A stretch of 64,000 nucleotides of DNA from assembly GCA_017506865.1 (NCBI GenBank), contig JAFCMP010000510.1, positions 310,001 through 374,000 on the forward strand, in the 5' to 3' direction. This stretch comes from Tribonema minus (lineage: Eukaryota > Sar > Xanthophyceae > Tribonematales > Tribonemataceae). Under the pieces are notes generated by a model. The model had not been told where the DNA came from and made no database searches. It was given only the letters and a program-made list of their open reading frames with translations. This document shows, one piece after another, positions 10,498-20,500 of this stretch (the first letter of the stretch is position 1; each line of letters begins with the position of its first letter). Made by a program: the position numbers and the translations under genes.

Positions 10498-11649
10498 CTA
10501 CCGGTACCCCGACCGACGTAAAGCCCTGACTGGATTCTGGCATGGTGGCGTCCACAAACGGTATGTCAAGGGCGCGCAGGCGTGCTCTGGCCGCTTCATC
10601 AAACACTGTGCCGCGCATGGCGATGGCCAGCGACTGTTGAATGCGTTCTCACAGTCCAGCTGGATTGTGGTGCCATACAGCTCGTGCCACACGCGCTCTC
10701 GCGCTGCCACATGCTCGACGCCAGACCGGTATCCTACGCCAAACTGCGACATGGAGGCCAGCAGCCCCGATAGTTTGCCCTTGACACTCCGTGCCGCTGT
10801 GGACCCGAGGAGTCTGCGCCAGACACTGGAGCAGGCGACCGGACGCCGCTTCTGTCCTATGCCTGAGAGGGCCGCGGCGCGGAGAAGCCGTTGCGATTGC
10901 TCCGGCAGCAGTTCGGGCTCAACAAGCAGCGTCGTGAACACCTTGGCCAGGTGATGGGCGAATGCCGGTTCCATCACATCCAATTCTGAATCACCAGCTA
11001 GTCCTGGCGAGGCACTTCCCACGGGGCGGGTGGCTGCTTTCACTGGTGCACCAGGCCCAGCGGCCATCAAGAGGTGTTCATAGCGTAGGCCGTCCAGCCC
11101 TCCTGCCTTCCCCGCCCCTGCTGCGGACAAGGTCGACAGTATGTCTGTCGCCTCCACCTCGCGGCGCCGTCCGGCTGCGCTGGCAGCATCCTCAGGCCTA
11201 TCGCTGCGATCATGCGCCTGACCCGATTCGAAGACGGGACTGCCGCTGCCAGCGGGCCCGGCGGTCGTTGCCACCCCTGCGCCGTGCAAGCAGTGCCGCC
11301 GGGCGTCGCGTACCAGGCCGCGCACTTGCTCCATTGGCGTATCGACTACCCCGGGCCGGGTGCCAGACTGAGTTTCAGAGTGCTTTGCTGCCAGCACCTG
11401 TGCCGTGACCTCGTCTGCTGGGGCGCATGCTTCACGCGCCTCTAGTCGTGCGGCAGCCAGGCCTACCCCCCGTCGCTTGCCTGAGAGGGCAGCGCATGCT
11501 GTTTGCTGCCTGGAGTCAGCCTCCGTCCAGTCGGCATCGAAGTTCGTTTGTGCCGACGCCGTAGCTGCGTTGTTTGGTTTGGGGGCCCGCAGCGCCGCTG
11601 CTGCTGACAGCGTCTTTCTCAGTAGCTCCGCAAAGTCGCCAGACAGCAA
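10498..11649 (-). pseudogene. Reverse transcriptase remnant of element 1
   Basis: Contains GGLDGLRYEHLLMAA, IGQKRRPVACSSVWRRLLG, MSQFGVGYRSGVEH and motif A as QLDCENAFN (Asp at about residue 332). Just after NAFN the sequence jumps to a segment equivalent to LALRGTM of element 2, and then to the VGVPVG region. The QGDPLG and YLDD motifs are missing. The continuation (10618-10409) is in another frame. Confidence 0.8.
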
Positions 11650-12769
11650 GCTGCCAGCCGGGCCGCAGGCGGCATACCGGTTCCCTCCGGTTGCCTACCA
11701 AAGGCCATTGCTGCTAGCAGGTGCAGCAGCCTGTAGCCGCGCTGCACTAGAGTCTGAGAAACCTGATGAGCAAACGCCCCGGCACCATGGTGGAGGCGCA
11801 CCCGTGCCGCCTCACGTGCACTGTCTGTGGCGTCCGCCAGTAGTCGTGTGGCGTGCTCCACTAGCCGTGCCCACTGGGTGCACTGCAGCTGAGTGCGGAA
11901 GGGGTTGGCAGTCGTGGTGAACCATAGCAGCAGTAGATGCGCCTCATTGGTCTGGTCAAGTGCGTGGACGACCGAGGGCGTCGAGAGGTCCCAAGCCAGG
12001 ATGCTCGTGCCTGGGGCTTTGAGGGCCTGCCACTGGTGGTGGTGGTCGGGGGGGGCGGTGACGCGGCATCGTCCGGCGGGTCCAAGTCCATGTCCGCCCA
12101 TCCCACGGCCGTCCCGTGGGGGGGGCTGCTGTCCTGCAGCCTTAGGCTGTTAGACTGAGTGCGGCTGCCGGCGCTGCCAGGCGGTGGCGCAGCAGCTGCC
12201 GTTCGGCGCCGGCGTTGCGCGCCGGTTGCCGTGGCCGCCGGGCGTTTCTTGCTGGACTTTGAGTTGGCAGCGCCACTAGCCGGCACCGCCGGTGGCTTTG
12301 GAGGTGTCGCTGCGGCAGCCCCCGCCGCCGCGGCCGCGCCGTCGCTACCCGCACCCCCGCCCTCGGACTGGCCCGGGGGTACTGCCGGGCGTGCGCGCGT
12401 GGGGGCGCTTCCATTCCGTCGACACGTGTGGCATGGCGAGGTCAGCGCGCATTGCCTCTGCCCCGCGCTGGCTGACATATGGACCAGACCGCAGGCACCT
12501 GTGCATGCACTCAGCTTCCTTACCGCCCGTAGGAAGTCTTCTGCCGTGCAACCATACATGGTGCTCATCTCCTGCACACGCTTGGCATGGTGTGCCCCAG
12601 TGTTGCAGGTACTGCTGCCTGAAGGGGCACGGTCACCGGATGGGTCGTGACCAACCTGCTGCCGGATGCCCTTGGCGTATGCTGCCGCCGGATTTTGCTG
12701 ACAGTGTGATGTGCTCGCCTCAGGGTTCAGCATCGACCTCGTGCAGCTACCACCGTTGAAGTGGGCCAC

Positions 12770-13450
12770 TACCGGTGCCAGGCAGTACTTCTGAATCTAT
12801 CAGGCATACGTATGCTATGGCATACGAATATGGCACACACACATTCAAAATTAAATCCATGTAGATTTCTATCACATTCGAATTGGCATAGGCAGCTTGG
12901 GCTGCCAACGCACGAAAACACTGCGGTACACCGTGTAATACATACCTTGCCCTCTGGTGATCTTTGAGGCTTGTTGATGCTCGGATATACTTGGCATTTG
13001 GACACACCCTCTCGCCGAGGCTCTCGGTAACAACATAATCCGCACACTCTCAGCAGATACATGGCTGCAGACATCACACCAACGAGGCCTTATTGACTCT
13101 TCTGCTCATGAGGGCAGTAGTGATCGAAGCAGTGACTATTTTCCCAAGCAACAGCCGACAGTCATGGCATGCGGTCACTGTGGAGGTGCAGAAGGGCACT
13201 GTTGCGCGCGCAGCTGTCGCCACGCTCAAGGCTCAAGCTTGGGTGATCCCAATACTGGGTGCCACTGCAGTGGCATGTCCAGTCGACATGCATGCAACCG
13301 CACACATGCCACGCTGAGAGCGAATGCCACACTGACAGTGATGTGACAGAACGACTTTTAGATGCTACGCGTTTTTCAGGAAGTTTCATGAGTGAGAGGT
13401 GTGAATGGCGGTACACCCATCAAGTTCGGCAAGCCGAGCACCAGAACGAC
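12770..13450. other. No gene recognised
   Basis: Sequence upstream of element 1. It carries short direct repeats around 12790-12835 (ATACGTATGCTATGGCATACG is partly palindromic) but no exon chain and no motif that I recognise. Confidence 0.4.
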
Positions 13451-13454
13451 TTAC

Positions 13455-14384
13455 GTTCGCTGAAGCGGCCCTCCATCTTCCGGATCTCGTCCAGAAGGCG
13501 AATGACCAGCACGAGCGGCATGCCCTCCAGGCTTCTTGATTCGCGATGAAGCACCTTGACCTGTCGCCACGTGGTGACGCCGCGAAACCCTAGGAAGCAG
13601 CCATAGTAACGTCTCAGGTCCGGCTCTCTGCAGCTTTTAGCGAAAGTGCGTGCAAGAGGGGGCCCAAGGTCGGGCACGCGTCGCAGCAGCCATTCCGGCG
13701 AGGCTGTGGGATTGCGGCAAAGTGAGAGCGCGGAAAACAATTGGCCGAAGCGCAAATAATATAATATTATATTATATACATTGTAGGCAAAACACAATTG
13801 ACCGACGTGCAAGTATCCACTGCAGGTAACTTTGTGTTGTCCTCCTGACTCGTCGCGCCCACCCACCGCACAGGACTGACATAGTTCATAGTTCTTCCAA
13901 CCTTGACGCGGCCGGGCATCAATCGTCTCTCGGTCGCACCTTCAGCGACTCGAATTGGCACAAACGCAGTCACGCTGAACCACACGACATTACACGCAAG
14001 CAATGACCCTGCAGAGGCTTCAGCAGCATCAAGCAGCCCCTCGCTACGCGTCAATAGCACTATCGCACTCACCACGTGAGAGAAGGTCGTCCTCTCGCGG
14101 CGTGGTCGGGATACAACCACTGCAAGCCTTCACGAGTTGCTCCCGCCAGTCGATTTCATCGCTCAGTGCCTGAGCTGCTGGTCGATCGTCCACACCCCTA
14201 GCAGTGTCAAGCTGCTGCCTCAGGTGTTCCAGATTGCTTTGTTGCTCGGATGAGAGAGACAGCGCAAGGCCCACTTTGTCGCAACCAGCTTAACGAAGTC
14301 GGCGTCCTCAGCAACGGGCTCGTCCATGTGCTTCCTCCCTCCGGAAAAGGCAGAATCAATGATTTCAGCAATGGCGTCGGTCAT
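13455..14384 (-). CDS. Unrecognised protein gene with short introns (divergent partner of 14855-15467)
   Basis: Start ATG at 14384 (MTDAIAEIIDSAFSGG). The frame shifts near 14285 into a well-formed charged segment, LSSEQQSNLEHLRQQLDTAR, that runs to donor G/GTGAGTGCG at 14073. The next exon starts at 14008 after CTCTGCAG with matching phase, a 64-nt intron, and encodes CNVVWFSVTAFVPIRVAE. A further exon (13703-13455) encodes EWLLRRVPDLGPPLARTF and RRYYGCFLGFRGVTTWRQV, then meets donor GTAAGT. I could not close the third junction. The frameshift at 14285 may be a sequence error, decay or a missed junction. Family unknown. Confidence 0.5.
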
Positions 14385-14854
14385 GCACGCCTTGATGCTT
14401 CACCTGTCACAACACACACACACACCTGCAGGCCGGGCTTTAAAGTTGATTTTATTCTGCGCTGAACTTGAAGGGAGAGACTCTCCGAGAGAGCCTGAGG
14501 AGCCTTCTTCAAGCATCAGGAGGGCTGAGGATCAACGCCAGCGCCATGTTCAGGCGCTCAATGCTCTCCTTTTGCCACGCGATGCTCACCTCCCGCCGAG
14601 GGTAAGTGCCAATCAGCAACCGCAGGAGAACAACAAGGCGCGGCGATGAACATGGACAAGGTTTCTGTGTGTTTGCTCCTCCGCAAGGCAAGCAGCAATA
14701 TAGGTCATGGCAGGTGGACACTCGCAAAAGGGCCAAGCCGTTGAGCGGACCTTGTGTTCTTTTCTCAAGTGTGTTGAAAGCGAAAAACGCCCGCTTCAGT
14801 TTGACTACTTAGTGTAATGTGCACATCAATTTATCATCTCACCGGTTCTAGGAG

Positions 14855-15467
14855 ATGTCAGAAGCAGCACCGACAGTTGCGACAGAACACGCATCGCACA
14901 CCGCAGAAGCACTGAGTCGGGAAATCTGCAGCACATACTTGTGCCCCATGTGATGCTGCGCTGGTGCCTGCTGCCGCTGCTGCTGCATTCCGTTGCAGGC
15001 TCGCCGACACCGGCGGCGCCGCGGCCGATGGGCGCACTGCGGACAGCGCCCACTTCCTGTTCCCGGACATGGTGCGTGAGAATGCGACAAGCTTTATGGC
15101 GATGGTCGCCGCAGCCGGTGACATATACTTTATAGCTTCCGAGCTCGCCACGGCGCGGCGCCTGCAGATGCAGCTGGACACAGAGCAGGAGCTGCACAGA
15201 ATGGACGTGGAGATGCTCAGCAACGACGTGGAACACGAGCGAGCGCTGCGCAAAAGGGATGTGGAACACGAGCGAGCGCTGCGAAAAAGGGAGGTGGAAA
15301 CGGAGCGAGAGCTGCGTAGAAAGGAGGTGGCAAAGGAGCGAGCGCTGCGCATGAAGTACATGGCGATTGTGCAGGCGCAGGCGGACGCCAAAATCAATGC
15401 CGCGCGCGCAGAGCAGCATCAGTATTTCGGAAGATGCGCAGGCACCGACGACCTCAGACTCTCGTAG
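14855..15467 (+). CDS. Two-exon coiled-coil protein with tandem 11-residue repeats
   Basis: ATG at 14855. Exon 1 (14855-14949) and exon 2 (14999-15467) are split by a 49-nt GT..AG intron (GTGATG...TTGCAG); splicing restores one frame of 187 codons plus stop. The N-terminal half is ordinary globular sequence (FLFPDMVRENATSFMAMV). Residues of about 105-155 are charged 11-residue repeats (DVEHERALRKR, REVETERELRR and similar), predicted to form a long helix or coiled coil. The C-terminus has MKYMAIVQAQADAKINAARA. The intron is tiny next to the kilobase introns around it. The family is not recognised; helical repeat proteins of this type occur in both eukaryotes and large DNA viruses. Confidence 0.7.
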
Positions 15468-16135
15468 GAACAGGAGAAGAATGCCGAGACCGGTGGCTCA
15501 CAGCTGTGAAAGCCACTATTTGCGAGTGCAGGCACGTCTTGCATGTGCTGCGGCACGCGCACGCCGCTGCATTGCGCACCGCATAGCCAGCCAGCATCGC
15601 CCATGTACACGGACTGCAGTGCGGCACATGCCTCGGACGACTTCAAGCATGTTATTGTTGTGCCTGCTTCATTGCTGTAGTACGAGCTTGTCTGATGATC
15701 AAATATCAGAACGCCAGTGCTACGATGTTGTGCCACTCTAAGCGCTTGCAGCGCAGGCCTTTGCTGCGTTTGACTGCTAGGTTTTGAAATTGAGTCAATG
15801 ACAAATATTCAGCAGCAAAGGCTTTTGGAATTTATTTGAAGCAAGGGGGATCTCAGCTTTTTTGCACCACCAGTTTTTTAGCCAAGATCAACCTTCGATA
15901 TTCCTTGAAATTGATTGCTTTGAATTGAATCTACTATCTTGAAGTGCGCCATGCGTAAGAGCATGCCTGATGCTGAAAATGTCACCAGAGGATGTTTGTC
16001 AAGCTAGTCAAAGCATCAGCACCCAGAAACAGAGATTGAGTTACGAGAACTGCTAGTTGCTGCTCCTAGAATGCGCCATTCGTGATATATATACAAATAT
16101 GCTATAAAACCTGAGTGGTTGCACTGCACATTTTA
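15468..16135. other. AT-richer spacer, no gene seen
   Basis: Downstream of the coiled-coil gene. T-rich stretches (15855-15920) and ATATATATAC at 16086-16095 with TATAAAA at 16102. Nothing coding is recognised. Confidence 0.4.
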
Positions 16136-16890
16136 AACATTGAAAACTGTGACGTTGTCTAGGCGAACCGTGGTTGACTATGCAAAGAATGATGAACCGT
16201 GTCAATCATATGACGGATGGGGCGTTTCATTGTGGTGCTGCGAAGGCTGCAAGAGATGCCAATGTGTCACCAAACCTATGGAGCGTAGCATGAGTGTAAC
16301 GGGCTTCCGCAAATTACGTTCTTGCCGGTCCACCAGATTGAACCCACTGGGGCAACATATGCATATCAAGGTCGCTCGTGTGATGTGTGCAATGTGGCAG
16401 CCAGAGAGATGAACAACACAGACAAAGAAGCGCGAGGTGACGACAACAAAGAGTTCACATTGATCAACTTATTTCCACCGGTTCACATCAACTTCAAGTT
16501 GCACATGAAATGTTACTGCATGACTTGCACAGCCGGCGTGGGCCCATTGACAACAAGATTTTCAAGAAAAACGCAGCTGCGGGCCGCAAGTGCAATATGG
16601 CGCTCAAGAGCACGAGCATGGCAGCGTGCGCGCCCGACATCGGAAACAATATATGTGCTGCTAAGGAGACATGCATGACTGTCTGTGACAGAGAGCCATT
16701 GTGTCAACGGTCTCTCAGCAGGTTCCGACCAAGGTCCAGCAATCTTCCCACAACACTCCAACGAACTCAGACTCCAACTCTAATGCTAACCTTCAAGTTA
16801 AGATACTTAACTAAAGTTCTGCAGCAAAAAGCCGTCTGCCAGTGCGACACAGTGCTCGCATGGCAGCTGAGCGTGTGCCTCCAACAATGA
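16136..16890 (+). pseudogene. Candidate frameshifted ORF with Cys pairs
   Basis: Three overlapping frames read well in turn. 16140-16320 has DEPCQSYDGWGVSLWCCEGC. 16322-16560 has VHQIEPTGATYAYQG and CYCMTC. 16510-16890 continues weakly. Paired cysteines suggest a zinc-binding region, as in some transposon proteins, but I do not recognise it. Frameshifts argue for a relic. Confidence 0.3.
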
Positions 16891-17209
16891 AAATGCTATC
16901 CGTACTGTCGAGGCAACATGTGCAGCCCAGAGCTGTCTTGTAAATAGATGCTCTCGAGGCAGGCCGTGACCAAGGTTCAAACAGCCTGCCCCATGTTCGA
17001 CCAACTTGGATTTGCAAGTCTCATCCCCAACCGCAAGCCTACTCCGAGTCGTTGCTGCGGTTACTAAAAGCCGTGATCACAGTGTAATGAGGCGATCAGA
17101 GCACTGCATGACAGCGCGTGTGTACCTTTTTGAAGCGTGCTGCGACGAAGGCCCAACAACCCGCCCAAGAACTGCAACACAGCGGCACTGATCAAGTAGT
17201 TCTGGCAGT

Positions 17210-17565
17210 GCTCTATACGATTACTGCCAATGCGAGCTCAGGTTGGACTGCATCAGCTGCGCCACTGGGTGCGTGCTCACGCGACTCCGCTGACTGCTGC
17301 GCTGCCAGGTGCTGCTTCTGAATCAGCACGTGCAGTATCTTGCCCTCCTCAAGATCGCGCAGGTGCGATGTGCGCACGGACCTGAACAGCAGCCCAAATG
17401 CCGCCAGGGCGTAGCCAAAGAAGCTGTACGCATTGCTCAGCAGGTGGAGCCAGTCGAGGGGGTCCTCCTCGTGCAGTATTGTGATGCCCAGGGGGTCGCT
17501 CATGAAGCCAAACACCACGCTCATGGCGCCGATTTCCTCCTGCGCCACCATGGCAGTGTCGGCGC
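17210..17565 (-). CDS. Membrane protein last exon (second TM)
   Basis: Encodes AQEEIGAMSVVFGFMSD and PLGITILHEEDPLDWLHL, then a TM helix and the tail RTSHLRDLEEGKILHV. A stop follows at 17213. The exact acceptor is unclear; CAG repeats occur at 17560-17580. Confidence 0.6.
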
Positions 17566-20500
17566 TCCAGCTGCTGCTGTTCGTGGTTGCACTTCAACCC
17601 ACCCCAACTGCACTGGAGACGCTCCTGGCGTTGTCGCGTCAACTGCAGCATAGGGTAGCAGCAGCAGTAGCAGCAGCAGTCGCTGTGGTCACTGACAGGG
17701 CGAGAGGTGGCCCAGGGGTTGAAGCATCATAATGCCCCCATACATTTGCCACTATGATAGCCATTTTGCAGGTGCTGCGCGTTCGACTTGCTGCCAGAAC
17801 TGCCACTGGCAGTGGTGCTCTTGAAGCTGCAACGCAAGTGCGCATATTCCTTTTGTTGCAATCGATTGTTCTTTATAATGCTGCTAGCCGGCAGGCATCA
17901 TATTGATTGCAACGTTCGTGTGTGACTGACGCCGTACAAGCAGAATGATGGCTTTTGCCCGGCGTCGTGGCCAGAGTATTCGTGATCCACTTGGGTGACA
18001 AGATAGTATCATGATGGCAACAAGCAAGATTTGAACTGTTGTCGCCTACTAAGAATACTACTACGAGTGGCACTAGTTCAAAAACACACTGTCATTTAGA
18101 GGAACATCAGGACCCGGGGTTCGGGGTTGACTGTGATATCATGCGCAAGTACTACAGGTCAACAACTAAGTACTTACATGTAGACCCGCACCAGGCAGAG
18201 GTGTCCCGCATGCAGACATACTGCGAAATTGGCCATGCATGATGACGCGGGTGTCTGAAGCAAAAACTTTGAATGGCAAGGCCAAGTGCAGCTGGTGCGA
18301 CTTGCGGCTGTCGCACCAACTTGAGCCTGGCCAAATGTAACTGTGCCACTGCGCTATCTCAGTTGTACTGTGTGCACAGGGCGTTGTACAACTCAACACA
18401 GCTCTGCTAGTCCTGCCTGGGTCAAGACCGAGCCAAAGCAGATATAGTGCATATAGCGCGACCTTGCGTCTGCCGGTACAACAACCCTTGCAGCCTACAG
18501 CAACAGCTTGAAAAACAGCAGGTCCAAATGTTCAAGCATAGGTAGGTCCATCATTTCAGGTGTCAGGAAGAGACTAGGTCCATACTTCTGACAGCAAAAA
18601 TAGGCTTTACCTGCACAGAGTACTGGTTCCCCAATTTAACGCTGCCGAAGTCGTACTCCTGATCGCTGGGATTCCACAGGCTGTCATTGGTTGCGAACTT
18701 CTTGGGTGCCTTCTCAGTCACGTAAAAGGTCAACCAGTTGCTTGTGTCCACCCCAGGACCTGACAGTGGTTTGACCGTGATGTTGAATCGCAGCCCGTGG
18801 CCCTCATCAATGACTGCAACGGCCGCAGAGTGTGGAATGGCAACGCGTTAGTGGCCAGCAGGAAGGAAACGGCTTGGCTTCATATTTACGTTGGCTCGGA
18901 AAAACGTTGTGTGGTCCACATTGATATCTGCAAGGCCACACGGTTTCAGCGTTGGATTTCAAGTGCCACAGTGTGACACTACTAGTAGGCGGCAGTCGCT
19001 AAAACCCAACTTGAAGTTGTATATTATGTCCTGGACCGCATGGGCTGCGCGCACGATAAATCGGGCTTGCAATAACTAAATCTACGGAGGGGCCGGCGGT
19101 TCGGCGCTGGCCGGCGAGGGCCGCGGCACTTGCAACAGTGCGATGCGGCGGTAAGCGCTGACGTCGCCATCAGGGGCAATGACTGCGTTCCAGTTGTCGA
19201 TCACGACACGTGTGAGCGCGCGCTGTAGCGCGAGGGAGGTGCGGCGGCGCCAGAAGGCAACGCGCTGCGCGAGATTGTAGCTGCCCTGCGAGCTCTGCTC
19301 GGCGAGTGCGTGTAGCAGCGCTTGGGTGTCGCGTGACATAGCGCCGAAGTGGTCAAAGGCTGCGGAAAATAGGGTGTGTGTAGTGGGGTCCAGGGCCCCT
19401 GAGACTGCGTATGTGTCTATCTTTTCCTGCGAAGCCGATTCAAGCACGCGCTGCACAACGCGCGCGCCCCCCTGAGCCTGACGGAGGCGGGAGGGGCATG
19501 AGCTGTCACGTATGGTGACGTCTATGCAACAAGCTACTTCAAAGCCGCCGCGCAGTTTAGTGCACCGGCCTGCTGCTACCGCGTCGGCGCTCGGCTGCAC
19601 TTTAGGGACTGAAAGGCAGACCTGGTTGCTGCCAAAGACGATGTCCATGAACTTGTTGAACCCGTGGCGCGCCGCGTAGCGGCGGAAGGGGGCAAGGGTG
19701 TCCCGGTCGAGACCGCGGAGGTGGGCCACCTGCTTGAGCAGCTGAAAGAGCGCGTCTGCGAGCAAGTTGTGTCGCGTGACGTTAAGCCCTTGTGTGCAGC
19801 GGCGCAGGTGGGCACCCGAGTCCACTGGTCTATGGCACTTGGGGCACCGCGCCGCAGCGGGGGCGGGGCGCTCCACGCCCAGGTGGCGCCGCAGCGTCTC
19901 GCGGAATTCCGGCGGGGACATGGTCTCCGCTGGGTCAGTGCTCGGCAATTGCGCCAAGAAACCCATGGCCCCCTTAGAGGCGCCGCTGCGCCACGCCGCG
20001 ACTGCTTCCAACGCATTTGCTGCTTCAAGCCGACGCAGCTGCGTGGCGGCGAGCGCTGCGTCTAGCACCCGTGATAGCGCCGCTTGACGCCGCGGCAGCA
20101 CGGCGACCGGCGGGCCCTGGGCAGAGCCTGGCTCGCGCGCCACCGCTGGCGCAGCAGCGCGGCGCGCGCCGGCGCGAGTCCGCATGCCCGGCCCCGCAGC
20201 TCCGCCTGCCCGTTGCAGCAGATTGCGCAGCGCCCGCCATGCGCCGTCGTCCTGGCGCCAGTCCTGGTACCAGACCGTGGGCAGGAGCAGTGCGAGGGCC
20301 GGGCCGCTGCAGCCTCATCGCTGCCGCTGCGCAGCTGCTGCAGGCAGGTAGCTATCTGGGTGAAGGTGAAGCCATTGCGGGCATGCTCTAGGACGCGGCT
20401 GCGTGCCGCGACTGGAAATGCCGCCAGTGCCGGCCCCATGCACTCGAGGGAACGTGCAGCAAATGCGGCACATGCACGGGGCGCCGCGCCCAGCACGCCA

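Larger units (their letters stand above)
8340..12769 (-). mobile_element. Decayed non-LTR-type retroelement (element 1)
   Basis: Reading right to left: a Pro/Ala-rich N-terminal region (12769-11861), reverse transcriptase (11649-10498), RT thumb-like part (10618-9855), an acidic linker (9803-9369), a Cys/His region with HAISCPSQHIRGHNAT (9231-8896), and a C-terminal domain ending VPFVQESYGRLGKQ and ARELAERVMAYTR (8969-8427). The order agrees with element 2 at 19.1-25.9 kb. The pieces sit in different frames, so it carries several frameshifts. The RT has lost motifs B and C and cannot be active. A 3' tail to about 8340 is shared with the fragment at 29.76-29.97 kb in inverse orientation. Confidence 0.8.

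Noticed and set aside
14326-14649. Plus-strand ORF of 107 residues with a GTAAGT site
   Set aside because: It overlaps the better supported minus-strand exon starting at 14384; I cannot exclude it as a short exon, but it lacks partners.
14826-15419. Long minus-strand frames opposite the coiled-coil gene
   Set aside because: Shadow of the 11-residue repeats on the plus strand; the plus frame closes over a proper intron.
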